From CAZWSX01 sp964636985 (GTDB lineage Bacteria; Planctomycetota; Planctomycetia; Pirellulales; Pirellulaceae), in the NCBI GenBank assembly GCA_964636985.1, contig CAZWSX010000017.1, positions 1 through 64,000 on the forward strand: DNA of 64,000 bases, given 5' to 3'. Made by a program: the position numbers and the translations under genes. Of the stretch, positions 25,315-34,608 are shown one piece after another (position 1 is the stretch's first letter; the number at the start of each line of letters is the position of its first letter). A model generated the notes under the pieces. It was given only the letters and a program-made list of their open reading frames with translations. It had not been told where the DNA came from and did not search any database.

Positions 25315-28300
25315 ATGTCGCGCTCACTCGGCTCGCGTCTCGGCGTTTCGTGCTGGCTCTTCCTTTCGTGCTTCGCTTTCGCAGCCTTCGGGCAAGCACC
25401 TGCTCTCAAGCTCGAACGCGGCGATCACATCACGCTCGTCGGCAACGCGCTGGCCGATCGGATGCAGCACGACGGCTGGCTGGAAGCCTATATCCAAGCA
25501 CGCTTCCCCGACAAGGAACTCGTCTTTCGCAACATCGCGTTCCCTGGCGACGAGCTCGACAACCGCCCACGCTCGGAAAACTTCGGTTCGCCCGAGCAAT
25601 GGCTGACCAAAACCAAGACCGACGTCGTGATCGCGATGTTCGGTTACAACGAGTCGTTCGCCGGCGAAGAGGGACTCGCAGCCTTCAAGCAAAAGCTCGA
25701 AAAGTTTGTCGATACCACGCTCGCCGCCAAGTACAGCGAGAAGGGAAACGCCCGGTTGGTCCTCGTCTCGCCGATTGCGCATGAGGACCTCAAGAGCCCA
25801 CACTTGCCCAACGGCAAGGAAAACAACACCCGGCTCGCGATGTATACCAAAGCGATGGCAGAAGTCGCCAAGGCGAAGGGCGTGCCATTCGTCGACTTGT
25901 TCCCAACGACGCAAAAAGCGTACGAAAACGCCAAAACGCCCCTCACGATCAACGGCATCCATCTGACGCGAGAAGGCAATCGCGTCATCGCCGAAGCCAT
26001 CGACCGCCAACTCTTCGGCGACAGCGGCACCCGCAGCGCAACCGCCCTGGAAGCGCTTCGCCAGGCCATCGTCGACAAGGACTACTACTGGTGGAACTTG
26101 TATCGCACCGTCGACGGCTACAACGTCTTCGGCGGACGCTCGAAGCTCGAGTGGTTCGGCCAGAGCAACTTCGACGTGCTCCAGCGCGAGATGGACATCT
26201 TCAACCTCTTGGCAGCCAATCGCGACAAGCAGGTCTGGGCAATCGCCCAAGGCAAGAAGGCCGACGTCGACGACAGCAACTTGCCGAAACAATTGGAAGT
26301 AAAGACGAACATCCCCGGCCCTTTGCCCGGTGGAAAACATCCGTTCCTCGGAGGCGTCGAGGGGATCAGCAAGATGAAACTCGCCAAGGGCATGGAAGTG
26401 AATCTCTTCGCCTCCGAAGAAACCTTCCCCGATTTGATCAAGCCCGTGCAAATGGCAGTCGACACCGACGGGCGATTGTGGGTCGCCACGTGGCCTAGCT
26501 ATCCGCACGGCACACCGAGCGATCCGCATCCCGACAAGATCCTGATCCTGCCCGATGAGGACCGCGACGGCAAAGCCGATAAGGCGATCGTCTTCGCCGA
26601 GAACCTCAACAGCGTCACCGGCTTCGAATTCTGGGGCGGCGGCATCATCGTCGCCGCCGCGCCGGAACTCTTGTTTCTGAAAGACACCGATGGCGACGAC
26701 AAGGCCGACCTCAAGCTCCGCATCCTCAACGGCATCTCAGCCGAGGACACCCACCACACGGCCAACGCCCTGACGATTGGCCCCGACGGCTGGCTCTACT
26801 TCTCCCACGGGATTTTCCACGTCGATAACCAAGAAACGCCCACCAAGACCTTCCGCTCGCAAGAGTCAGGCGTCTTCCGTTTCAATCCGCGCACCTACGA
26901 AGTCGGTTTCCATCACCCGATCGGCCCCAACCCGCACGGCAATGCCTTCGACCAATGGGGCTTTCAATTTGCCAGCGACGGGACCGGCGGCACTGGCCAC
27001 TACGTGAGCATCGGCCACGGCGTCGGCCCGGCGAAGAACTGGTACCAGATGCGGGTCCGACCCGTGCCAGCCATCGGCTTTCTATCGAGCGAACATTTCC
27101 CGCCCGAGAACCAAGGTAATTTTCTCCTTTGCAACTCGATCGGCGTGCTGGGCGTGCTGCAGCATACGGTCTCGTTCGACGGCGCCGACATCAACGCGAC
27201 CGAGATCGAGCCCCTGCTCCTCTCGAGCGACCCGAACTTCCGCCCCGCCGATATCGAAATCGCAGGCGACGGCGCACTGTACATCGCCGACTGGTGCAAC
27301 CCGATCATTGGCCACATGCAGCACAACATTCGCGATCCAAACCGCGACCACAGCCACGGCCGCATCTATCGAATGACGTCGAAGGGACGCGATCTGGTCC
27401 CGCCACGCAAGATGAAAGGAAAGCCGCTGCCCGAAGTCCTCTCGGCCTTTTACGCCAAAGACAAGGGCACCCGCTACCGCGCGCGACTCGAACTAAGTGG
27501 CCGCAAGACCGACGAGGTCGTTGCTGCCTTGGCCAACTGGACCAAGACGATCGAGCCCAAAACACCGGAGCACGAACAAGCCTTGCTTGAAGCGCTATGG
27601 GTTCACGAGGAACATCGCGTTCCCAACGAAGGCTTGCTCGCCAAGGTCTTCACGTCGCAGGAGCCGCGAACCCGCGCCGCCGCCGTCCGGACGCTGGGCC
27701 ATTGGGCCGGCAAAGTCAAATCGTGGCAGCCAATGCTCATTGCCGCCGCGCGCGATGCTGACCCGCTCGTCCGTGCTGAAGCCGCGAAAGCAGCCGTCTA
27801 CTTTGGCGGTCTGCCCGCTGCCGAAGTGATTTTCGAAGTCGCCATTCGCCCCAGCGATGTGCAGCTCGACCACGTCCTCAACTACGCCAAGAGCAAAGTC
27901 AACATCGACCAGATTGCCCGCGAGGCACTCGAGAAAAAGCAACCTCTCTCGCTGGCAGGGCAAACGTACCTGCTGCGAAACGCGAGTGTCGCCGACCTCC
28001 TCAAGATGGATCGCAGCGAAGCGGTCTACCTCGCCATTCTCTCGCGACCCAACGTACCGGCCGACAGCTTGCGAGACGCTCTCAAGGGCCTCGCCGATTT
28101 CGGCCGCACCGACCAAACGTCGCTGGCGGTCAAGATGCTGGTCGAACAAGATGGCAACGGCCAAGACAGCAACCTCGCCGCCCTGGCCCGCTTGCTAGCC
28201 GAACAACCAACTGGCTCGCTGGCGAAGTTCCGCAGCCAGATCGAAAAGCTCGCCGCCGAAGGCAAGACCGCTGGCGGCCGCCGCGCCGGTTACGCCGCTT

Positions 28301-30252
28301 GGGCAGTGCTCGATGGCGGCATCCACAACGCGCTCGCCGCAGCCGGCAAATCGAAGCCGGCCCTGCGCGACCTGCTCGAATCGCTGCCGCTCGTGAGCGA
28401 TGCCAAGCTGCAAGAACAATTCTTCGAACCCCTCCGCACAATGATGTTCGAGCTGCCATCGAACCTGGCGCGCGAGTCGACCAACGCCACCATCGGCGAG
28501 TCGGGCATCCAAGTCGATTTCTTCCATCCCAGCGCCGCCGACGTTGCCGTCGAGACGCTCGCTCGGATGAAGTCCAAGGCCAGCGGCATCGTGCCGCAAA
28601 TCGTGATGGACGTGCCGCAACTCAAGGAGCGCGACGCCTTTGCCTTGCGATTCACCGGCCAGCTGATGATCGATAAGCCAGGCAAGTACACCTTCTACAT
28701 CGCATCCGACGACGGCTCGCGGATCTACCTCGATAAGGAACTCCTCGTCAACAACGACGGGCTCCACGGCATGGTCGAGAGGCAAGCCACCATCGAATTA
28801 CCCACCGGACCGCACGCGCTCATGGTCACCTACTTCGACAACGGCGGCGGCGACGGCCTCTCGGTCAACTGGTCCGGCCCGGGCTTCAACAAGCAACCTA
28901 TTCCCAAGGAAAAACTCTTTGTCGGTTCGCCCGAGTCATTGCACGACGTCGCCATCCGCGCGGTCGCCGCGCTGCCTGGCAAAGAGAAGGAGAAGTTCGA
29001 AGACTTCATTTCTCTCATCGCCGCGGGTCGCAACCGGACAACAGCCATCAGCGCCCTGCAAAAGGTCTCGCTCAACGGTGCGGGAAAAGAAAAGCTCCAG
29101 TCCCTGGCCGACAACCTCGTCGCCTTGTTGAGCGAGATCCCCGCGAACTATCGCACGGGCGTCGCCGCCACTGAGGCCATGACACTGGCCAAAAAAGTCG
29201 CCGACGCCTTGCCTGCCGCCGATGGCGAATCGCTCCGGAAGCGGCTCGAAAATCTCGACGTCCGCGTGATCGCCATCGGAGCGACGCCCCATCGCATGAT
29301 TTACGACAAGGAAATCATCGCCGCTCAGGCAGGCAAGCCGATCGAGATCCGCTTCGCCAACGGCGACGACATGCCGCATAACTTCGCCGTGGTAAAACCC
29401 GGCGCACTGGCCGAAGTCGGCGAGTTGGCCGAAGCGACCGCCCGCTCGCCTGACGCGATGGAGCGGCACTACGTTCCCAAGTCCGACAAGATTCTGATCG
29501 CCAGCCGTTTACTCCGCACAGGCGAAGCGCAAGCGATCACGTTCGACGTCCCGAGCGAACCGGGCATTTACCCTTACGTCTGCACCTACCCAGGTCACTG
29601 GCGGCGGATGTACGGCGCCTTGTACGTGGTGGCTGATCTGAAACTGTACGAAGCCGACCCCGCCTCGTACCTGGCGTCCAATCCGCTCCCGATGAAAGAC
29701 GAGTTGCTCGCTCGTCTCGGTCGCAACACAGAATGGAAATTCGAGGACCTCGCCGGCGCAGTCGAAGAATTGTCCAAAGGCCACAGCCCCGGGCGATCGT
29801 TCGAAGTCGGCAAGCAGCTCTTCAAGACCGCTGCTTGCTACAGCTGCCACAAGCTAGGAGAAGAGGGCCGCAACGTCGGCCCCGATCTCGCCAAGCTCGA
29901 CGAGAAGCGGACGATGGTCGAAACGCTTCGCGACATCGTCGAACCCTCGTGGCGGATCAACGAAAAGTTCCAGTCATACGCCATCGAACTGGAAGACGGA
30001 AAAGTCGTCACCGGACTGATCACTAAGGAAACGCCAGAGGCCATCGAGGTCGTCTCGAACCCACTGGCTCCCGACAAACCGACCGTGATCCCCGTGAAAG
30101 AGATCGCCGAGCGCGAGAAGTCGAAACTCTCGTTGATGCCGCAAGGCGTGTTGAATAAGTTGACGCAGGAAGAAATCCTCGACCTGCTGGCATACGTGTT
30201 CGCCCGAGGCGATCAAAAACACAAGCTGTTCGAAGAGCACCACCATCACTAA
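25315..30252 (+). CDS. PVC-type haem-binding fusion: SGNH, dehydrogenase, HEAT, PA14, cupredoxin, cytochrome c
   Basis: 1645 residues with signal peptide (CWLFLSCFAFAAFG, cut near 27). In order: SGNH-like hydrolase (about 30-240; the usual GDS is VGNALADR, so the nucleophile Ser is missing, while GIHLTREGNRVIAE keeps the late His); membrane-bound dehydrogenase-type propeller (about 345-690, VDTDGRLWVATWPSYPHG); HEAT-like helices (700-1010); PA14 carbohydrate-binding domain (about 1063-1200, SDDGSRIYLD); cupredoxin (about 1314-1440) with type-1 copper ligands His in MPHNF and Cys, His, Met in CTYPGHWRRM; and cytochrome c (about 1490-1640) with CYSCH at about 1508. It ends in HHHH. Copper and haem centres in one exported protein suggest electron transfer from an oxidised sugar or alcohol to the respiratory chain. 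Substrate unknown. Confidence 0.85.
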   Translation: MSRSLGSRLGVSCWLFLSCFAFAAFGQAPALKLERGDHITLVGNALADRMQHDGWLEAYIQARFPDKELVFRNIAFPGDELDNRPRSENFGSPEQWLTKTKTDVVIAMFGYNESFAGEEGLAAFKQKLEKFVDTTLAAKYSEKGNARLVLVSPIAHEDLKSPHLPNGKENNTRLAMYTKAMAEVAKAKGVPFVDLFPTTQKAYENAKTPLTINGIHLTREGNRVIAEAIDRQLFGDSGTRSATALEALRQAIVDKDYYWWNLYRTVDGYNVFGGRSKLEWFGQSNFDVLQREMDIFNLLAANRDKQVWAIAQGKKADVDDSNLPKQLEVKTNIPGPLPGGKHPFLGGVEGISKMKLAKGMEVNLFASEETFPDLIKPVQMAVDTDGRLWVATWPSYPHGTPSDPHPDKILILPDEDRDGKADKAIVFAENLNSVTGFEFWGGGIIVAAAPELLFLKDTDGDDKADLKLRILNGISAEDTHHTANALTIGPDGWLYFSHGIFHVDNQETPTKTFRSQESGVFRFNPRTYEVGFHHPIGPNPHGNAFDQWGFQFASDGTGGTGHYVSIGHGVGPAKNWYQMRVRPVPAIGFLSSEHFPPENQGNFLLCNSIGVLGVLQHTVSFDGADINATEIEPLLLSSDPNFRPADIEIAGDGALYIADWCNPIIGHMQHNIRDPNRDHSHGRIYRMTSKGRDLVPPRKMKGKPLPEVLSAFYAKDKGTRYRARLELSGRKTDEVVAALANWTKTIEPKTPEHEQALLEALWVHEEHRVPNEGLLAKVFTSQEPRTRAAAVRTLGHWAGKVKSWQPMLIAAARDADPLVRAEAAKAAVYFGGLPAAEVIFEVAIRPSDVQLDHVLNYAKSKVNIDQIAREALEKKQPLSLAGQTYLLRNASVADLLKMDRSEAVYLAILSRPNVPADSLRDALKGLADFGRTDQTSLAVKMLVEQDGNGQDSNLAALARLLAEQPTGSLAKFRSQIEKLAAEGKTAGGRRAGYAAWAVLDGGIHNALAAAGKSKPALRDLLESLPLVSDAKLQEQFFEPLRTMMFELPSNLARESTNATIGESGIQVDFFHPSAADVAVETLARMKSKASGIVPQIVMDVPQLKERDAFALRFTGQLMIDKPGKYTFYIASDDGSRIYLDKELLVNNDGLHGMVERQATIELPTGPHALMVTYFDNGGGDGLSVNWSGPGFNKQPIPKEKLFVGSPESLHDVAIRAVAALPGKEKEKFEDFISLIAAGRNRTTAISALQKVSLNGAGKEKLQSLADNLVALLSEIPANYRTGVAATEAMTLAKKVADALPAADGESLRKRLENLDVRVIAIGATPHRMIYDKEIIAAQAGKPIEIRFANGDDMPHNFAVVKPGALAEVGELAEATARSPDAMERHYVPKSDKILIASRLLRTGEAQAITFDVPSEPGIYPYVCTYPGHWRRMYGALYVVADLKLYEADPASYLASNPLPMKDELLARLGRNTEWKFEDLAGAVEELSKGHSPGRSFEVGKQLFKTAACYSCHKLGEEGRNVGPDLAKLDEKRTMVETLRDIVEPSWRINEKFQSYAIELEDGKVVTGLITKETPEAIEVVSNPLAPDKPTVIPVKEIAEREKSKLSLMPQGVLNKLTQEEILDLLAYVFARGDQKHKLFEEHHHH

Positions 30253-30255
30253 GTA

Positions 30256-30277
30256 GCCCGGACATTCCTGTCCGGGC
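30256..30277 (+). repeat. Dispersed 22-bp palindrome, GCCCGGACA type
   Basis: Perfect arms around ttcc, 3 bases after the stop of the 1645-residue gene, followed by the 40-base tail aaagtgcggcaac…ctactcccaag that ends just before the next gene's start. Confidence 0.85.
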
Positions 30278-30321
30278 AAAGTGCGGCAACCAACCTAGAC
30301 CGCGCTACTCCCAAGGAAACC

Positions 30322-31893
30322 ATGTTCGATTTATTAATTCGCGGCGCCGACGTCATCAATGGCTCAGGACGCCCCCGCTTCCGAGCCGACGTCGCTGTGC
30401 GAGACGGCAAGATCGCCGGCCTCGGCGCACTTACTGATGCAACGGCGAAGCAAACCATCGAGGCCAAAGGCAAGATCGTCGCACCGGGCTTCATCGACGT
30501 CCACAACCACAGCGATGGTTGGCTGCTCGTCCAGCCTCACTTGTGGGCCAAGACCAGCCAAGGTTTCACGACCGAAGTCCTGATGGCCGACGGCATCTCG
30601 TACGCGCCAACGACAGCGGCCGACGCCCCACAGTGGATTCACTACCTGCGATCGCTGAACGGACTCAAGCAAAGCGATTACGACGGCTGGCTTTCGCTCA
30701 CCGATTACGCAACAAGGCTCGATCGCGCGAACGTCCAAAACTTCGCGCTGCACATCCCCTACGCCAACCTGCGCGTACTGCAAACAGGCTGGAGCCGCGC
30801 CGCCGTCGACGATTTCCAAATGCGCAGCATCCGCGCCGACATCGCCGCCGAGATGGCCAACGGGGCTGTCGGACTCTCGACAGGCCTCGACTACATCTCG
30901 CAATGCTTCGCCACCACTGATGAACTGGTGGAAGCATGCGTCCCCGTCGCCCAAACAGGCGGTTTGTACGTCACACACGTTCGCTACAAAAAGGGCCTGC
31001 TCCCAGCCGTTGCCGAAGCGGTCGCGATCGGCGAGCGCAGCGGGGTGAAGGTCCACATCTCGCACCTCAAGAGCCTCGACCCGCGCGAGGTCGAAGCCCT
31101 TCTCAAGTACATCGATACCACGGCCTCCAACCAGTGCGATTTCAGCTTCGACGTCTACCCGTACCAGCCCAGTAGCACGATGCTCAACTACCTGCTCCCC
31201 TACGAAATTTGGGAGCGCGGCCCGTTAGCAGCAGTCAATGCACTCGGCGATTCAACGGTGAAGCGCCGGTTCGCTGACGGCCTTGCCGCTTACCGCCTGC
31301 CGCTCGGCCGATTGCGAATCGCCTGGTGCCAGGATGCCGGTTACGCCGACTACCAGGGGCGAACGCTGGAAGATGTGGTGAACGAAGCAGGCCTGCCGCC
31401 GGAAGAGACGCTCTTGCGAATGCTGATCGACAACAACCTGTCGGTGTTGCTCGTGCTGGAAGACGGCGACGACCGCCACGTCTACCCCATGCTCCAGCAC
31501 AGCAAGTGCATCTTAGGGACCGACGGCATCTACCACGCAGGCGGACAAATCCATCCTCGCATGTACGGCAGCGCGGGCCGATTGATCGGCCCACTGGTCC
31601 GCGATGCGAAACTCTTTTCGCTGGAAGACGCCGTCGCCCGGCTGACCGGTCGCCCCGCCGAACGCTTTGGCCTGGCTGATCGCGGGCTAGTCGCCGAAGG
31701 AAGAGCGGCCGACCTCGTCGTCTTCGACGCCGACGAAGTCAGCGACATGGCGACATACTCCGATCCGCATGAAACGTGCAGCGGGATCGAGACCGTCATC
31801 GTTAACGGCCAAGTGATCGTGCGAAACGGCGAGCCGGCAGAGATCAGTGGCGAGTTGCCCGGCCGATGGCTCAAGGCCAGCTTCGCGAAGTAG
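30322..31893 (+). CDS. N-acyl-D-amino-acid deacylase (D-aminoacylase family amidohydrolase)
   Basis: 523 residues, usual family length. Hydrolyses N-acyl-D-amino acids to D-amino acids, or related amides. Seen: FDLLIRGADVINGSGRPRF at the start (small beta domain), metal-site GFIDVHNHSDG with His61 and His63, VHISHLKS (about 235-242), the FDVYPYQPSSTMLNYLLP block, ILGTDG with the catalytic Asp (about 395-400), and the closing amidohydrolase strand GRAADLVVFDADEV. It is probably cytoplasmic, as there is no signal peptide. ATG 30322 follows AAGGAA by 4 bases. It may recycle cell-wall or external D-amino acids. Confidence 0.88.
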   Translation: MFDLLIRGADVINGSGRPRFRADVAVRDGKIAGLGALTDATAKQTIEAKGKIVAPGFIDVHNHSDGWLLVQPHLWAKTSQGFTTEVLMADGISYAPTTAADAPQWIHYLRSLNGLKQSDYDGWLSLTDYATRLDRANVQNFALHIPYANLRVLQTGWSRAAVDDFQMRSIRADIAAEMANGAVGLSTGLDYISQCFATTDELVEACVPVAQTGGLYVTHVRYKKGLLPAVAEAVAIGERSGVKVHISHLKSLDPREVEALLKYIDTTASNQCDFSFDVYPYQPSSTMLNYLLPYEIWERGPLAAVNALGDSTVKRRFADGLAAYRLPLGRLRIAWCQDAGYADYQGRTLEDVVNEAGLPPEETLLRMLIDNNLSVLLVLEDGDDRHVYPMLQHSKCILGTDGIYHAGGQIHPRMYGSAGRLIGPLVRDAKLFSLEDAVARLTGRPAERFGLADRGLVAEGRAADLVVFDADEVSDMATYSDPHETCSGIETVIVNGQVIVRNGEPAEISGELPGRWLKASFAK

Positions 31894-31905
31894 ACGACAA
31901 AAGTG

Positions 31906-31927
31906 GCACAGACAATCCTGTCTGTGC
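31906..31927 (+). repeat. Dispersed 22-bp palindrome, GCACAGACA type
   Basis: Perfect arms around atcc, 12 bases after the deacylase stop. It faces the reverse-oriented copy at 32071 in this convergent gap. Confidence 0.85.
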
Positions 31928-31998
31928 GCGGTGGACGTCGCCGCTAAAGAACACGTCGCGCGTGCGAACCACTCTCCCAGAACCGCGACGTCGACCTC

Positions 31999-32018
31999 CC
32001 GCGTTCTGGCGAACGCGG
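31999..32018. repeat. CCGCGTTC / GAACGCGG palindrome, copy 1
   Basis: Perfect 8-bp arms around tggc. The same arms recur at 33987-34007 around a 5-base loop. Confidence 0.7.
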
Positions 32019-32070
32019 CTACCTCATCCCAACCTACGAGCAGCGCGTTCTTGGTTGGTTGCCGCACCTT

Positions 32071-32092
32071 GCCCGGACAGGAATGTCCGGGC
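32071..32092 (-). repeat. Dispersed 22-bp palindrome, GCCCGGACA type, reverse orientation
   Basis: Perfect arms around ggaa (ttcc on the minus strand), 9 bases past the lipA stop. Its conserved 40-base tail lies to the left, as expected for the reverse orientation. Confidence 0.85.
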
Positions 32093-32101
32093 TACTTTTT
32101 T

Positions 32102-33052
32102 CTACTCCGCCTCCGCCATATCGCGGGCGTGGTAGCTACTGCGAACATATGGCCCGCTGGCGACTTGCTTGAAGCCCATCTGCTTCGCCAGCCGGCCAAG
32201 TTCGTCGAACTCCTCCGGCGGAACGTACCGCACCACGGGCAAATAGTTGTCGCCGGTCTGATCCGACGGCATCAGGTATTGGCCGAGCGTCAGGAAGTCG
32301 CAGTCAACGCCGCGCAAGTCGGCCAGCACGTCGAGCACTTCCTCGCGCGTCTCACCTAAGCCCAGCATCAGACCGCTCTTGGTCATCACGGCGGGGTTGA
32401 GTTCTTTGATCCGTGCCAACAGCGCGAGCGTCCAGCGGTAGTTGCTCTTAGGTCCGCGCACTTTGCGATACAGTCGCGGGACCGTTTCCGTATTGTGATT
32501 GAAAACTTCCGGCGACGCTTCAATCACCTTGTCGAGTGCTTCAGGGCACGAAACAAAATCGGGCGTCAACACTTCAACCGCTGCACCTGTTAGTTCACGT
32601 ACGGCGCGAATGCAATCGACGTAGTGCTGAGCACCGCCATCAGGCAAATCATCGCGCGTGACCGATGTGATGACAACGTGCTTAAGTCCGAGTCGGCGCG
32701 AGGCTTCGGCCAGGCGGGCCGGTTCATCGGCTTCGGGCAACGCGGGCGGGCGACCTCGAGCCACGGCACAAAATCCGCAAGGACGCGTGCAGACGTTCCC
32801 CAAGATCATGAACGTCGCGGTCTTCTGCGAGTAGCACTCCATCCGGTTGGGACACTTGGCGTTGTCGCAAACCGTTTCGAGCCGCAGTTCGTCTAGCAGG
32901 TTCGCCGTGAAATGGTTGGCGTTGGTTCGAGGGATCTCGCGCCGCAGCCACGAAGGCAAACGGCGAGTCTCCACAGGAACTGCTTGACTGGAACAGCCGC
33001 CGTCAGCATGTTCTTCGCCACCGGAGAGAATCGGAAAGAGTTCAGACGACAC
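32102..33052 (-). CDS. lipA: Lipoyl synthase LipA (radical SAM)
   Basis: Inserts two sulfur atoms into octanoyl groups on carrier domains of pyruvate dehydrogenase and related complexes. 316 residues with both Fe-S sites: the auxiliary cluster CDNAKCPNRMEC (Cys62, 67, 73) and the radical-SAM CTRPCGFC (Cys88, 92, 95). Also VVITSVTRDDLPDGGA, the FNHNTETVPRLY block and the C-terminal VASGPYVRSSYHA with the conserved RSSY. GTG start at 33052 overlaps the lipB stop by 11 bp; the family core begins near residue 30, so a later start is possible. Translated from the lipB-lipA operon. Confidence 0.96.
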   Translation of the reverse strand: MSSELFPILSGGEEHADGGCSSQAVPVETRRLPSWLRREIPRTNANHFTANLLDELRLETVCDNAKCPNRMECYSQKTATFMILGNVCTRPCGFCAVARGRPPALPEADEPARLAEASRRLGLKHVVITSVTRDDLPDGGAQHYVDCIRAVRELTGAAVEVLTPDFVSCPEALDKVIEASPEVFNHNTETVPRLYRKVRGPKSNYRWTLALLARIKELNPAVMTKSGLMLGLGETREEVLDVLADLRGVDCDFLTLGQYLMPSDQTGDNYLPVVRYVPPEEFDELGRLAKQMGFKQVASGPYVRSSYHARDMAEAE

Positions 33053-33824
33053 GTTTCGCAGGCGCTTCTTGAACGCGGGACAACAAAGGATGTCCCGAAT
33101 GAGTGAAAAATCGCTGGGCCGAAAAAGCCTCGGCCAATCGGCGAATCAACGCCGACCGGATCAATGGCATTTTACCTGACGCCGCCGATTCGGACAGAAG
33201 ACTCCCCATCCCGTGCCGCCCCCCGGGAACACTATTTTCCGTCCCTTGCGGGCGAATTAACCGCTGCATCGACAGATTTGGATGGACATTGAGCCACGCC
33301 CCATGCATCGAGACCCCCTGCCGGACCAACACGCCGAAGCTGGCCAGTTGGCCGCTGCGTCCCCACAGACCGCGGGGCGACGTTTGTTCGTGACACAGAG
33401 TCCGCACATCGCGCATCGCGCTGACGAAACCTTGTTGCAACCGGCGGACGTGATCGCCTGCCGAAACGCCCCAACGCTCGAGCGGAAATAATACGTAGAC
33501 AGCAAGCTGTCCCGGTCCGTGGAGAACCGCTCCACCGCCGCGAGCAACCCAATGCGTCTCGATTCGTCTGACGCGAGAGAAGTCGCTCGACATCTTCACA
33601 TCGTCGCGCGAACCAGCCCGGCCGATCGTGATCACTGGCTCATGCTCGGCGAACAAGACGATTCCTCGCCCGTCGCTGTTGCCCGAGATCTCGTACGCCA
33701 AACGGCGCTGCAATTTGAGCATGTCGTCGAACGCGACTTGCCCAAACAAATGGAAGTCGATAGCGCGCTCGGTAGCGTCATCATCGCTTGCGTGATCGTC
33801 GGATGGGAAGGCGTCGTCGAGCAT
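33042..33824 (-). CDS. lipB: LipB-family octanoyltransferase lacking the expected active-site residues
   Basis: 260 residues. LipB moves octanoate from acyl carrier protein to lipoyl domains through a Cys thioester, assisted by a Lys. Family hallmarks are seen: EHEPVITIGRAG (60-71), ARGGGAVLHGPGQLAVY (94-110), MHGAWLNV (173-180). Where the family has a Lys in KIAxxG there is Gln159 (SGQLASFG), and where it has Cys in PCG there is Gln193 (RPQG). The only Cys is at 144, away from the motif. The 23-residue N-terminal extension is acidic. It is upstream of and overlaps lipA. It may be a pseudoenzyme or use other chemistry; a lipoate ligase-type protein at 52948 could do the transfer instead. Confidence 0.85.
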   Translation of the reverse strand: MLDDAFPSDDHASDDDATERAIDFHLFGQVAFDDMLKLQRRLAYEISGNSDGRGIVLFAEHEPVITIGRAGSRDDVKMSSDFSRVRRIETHWVARGGGAVLHGPGQLAVYVLFPLERWGVSAGDHVRRLQQGFVSAMRDVRTLCHEQTSPRGLWGRSGQLASFGVLVRQGVSMHGAWLNVHPNLSMQRLIRPQGTENSVPGGRHGMGSLLSESAASGKMPLIRSALIRRLAEAFSAQRFFTHSGHPLLSRVQEAPAKRVV

Positions 33825-33961
33825 TAGGAAAGGTCGCTTCGCTACAGGTGGGGAACAACCAGTTGCATTTCACGTTGTGCGGGGCGAAGTGTAACGCCGC
33901 AGCCAAATGAAACCTACAGAAATTACTGCAATCCTTTGAGCTTGACACGCAGAAAAAAGGA

Positions 33962-34007
33962 GGGAGGTGATAGCACCTCCCCGTAGCCGCGTTCGCCCAG
34001 AACGCGG
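33962..34007. repeat. Two adjacent perfect hairpins
   Basis: First hairpin: 8-bp arms GGGAGGTG and CACCTCCC around atag. Second: CCGCGTTC and GAACGCGG around gccca, the same arms as at 31999-32018. Confidence 0.65.
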
Positions 34008-34069
34008 TAGGCACAGCATCCACTTGCGGGGCCACCGCACTCAAGGCGAATGCGGCTACAAACAGGTAG

Positions 34070-34089
34070 GATGGACAATCCTGTCCGTC
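34070..34089 (+). repeat. Dispersed palindrome, GATGGACA type
   Basis: Arms GATGGACA and TGTCCGTC around atcc, with one T-G wobble pair. Confidence 0.75.
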
Positions 34090-34206
34090 AGCGGTTGGCT
34101 CGCTCTGGCAAGAAGGCCCGAGACGCGAAGTCCCCAATTTCACAAATCACAAATCATCAATCTCGGAATTCTGCTCCTAACTCACTGGCTAAAGCAAGTC
34201 CGCCGC

Positions 34207-34228
34207 GCACAGACAGGATTGTCTGTGC
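34207..34228 (-). repeat. Dispersed 22-bp palindrome, GCACAGACA type, reverse orientation
   Basis: Perfect arms around ggat (atcc on the minus strand), 5 bases past the crcB stop on the same strand as crcB. Confidence 0.85.
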
Positions 34229-34233
34229 CACTT

Positions 34234-34608
34234 CTAAAAAGCCTTTGCCAGCATCAACCCCACAGCGACAAGCACCACGCCCGAGACCACCTGCCCGGCC
34301 ACATGCACCAGCGCGAGCATCGTGTGCCCGCCGGCCAGTTGCTGGTGCGTATCGAACGCGAACGTCGAGAACGTCGTGAACGCCCCCATGAAACCCGTTA
34401 GCAACGTCAGTCGAGCTTCCGGGCCGATCTGCTTCGTATGGTCGGCCAAGCCCACCACGATGCCGAAAAGAAAGCAGCCGAGCGCATTGATGAGCCAAAT
34501 CCCCCAAGGAAACTTGTCACCCAAAAGCCGCGTCACCACGATCGCAAGGCCATAACGGGCCAAAGTGCCGGCCGCGCCGGCGACCGACAAGAGTACGATA
34601 GTCTGCAT
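34234..34608 (-). CDS. crcB: Fluoride efflux channel CrcB/FluC
   Basis: 124 residues with four transmembrane helices; exports fluoride as an antiparallel dimer. Seen: AGAAGTLARYGLAI (10-23), the conserved LINALGCFLFG (39-49) and the pore-lining GFMGAFTTFSTFAFDT (72-87) with the Phe-Ser/Thr box. I looked upstream for a fluoride riboswitch (crcB motif) and did not see one in the 52 bases to the divergent queD gene. Ends just before a palindromic repeat. Confidence 0.95.
   Translation of the reverse strand: MQTIVLLSVAGAAGTLARYGLAIVVTRLLGDKFPWGIWLINALGCFLFGIVVGLADHTKQIGPEARLTLLTGFMGAFTTFSTFAFDTHQQLAGGHTMLALVHVAGQVVSGVVLVAVGLMLAKAF

Larger units (their letters stand above)
33825..34233. other. 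Intergenic region with four hairpins
   Basis: 409 bases without a gene. Hairpins: GGGAGGTG/CACCTCCC (33962-33981), CCGCGTTC/GAACGCGG (33987-34007), the palindromes at 34070-34089 and 34207-34228, plus an AATCA-rich segment (34137-34172). Confidence 0.6.

Noticed and set aside
25324..26529. 401-codon minus-strand open frame inside the 1645-residue gene
   Set aside because: Shadow of a GC-rich gene; the forward frame has clear domains.
30238..30252. C-terminal HHHH of the 1645-residue protein as a cloning tag or vector contamination
   Set aside because: Only four His, preceded by natural sequence and followed by a chromosomal palindromic repeat.
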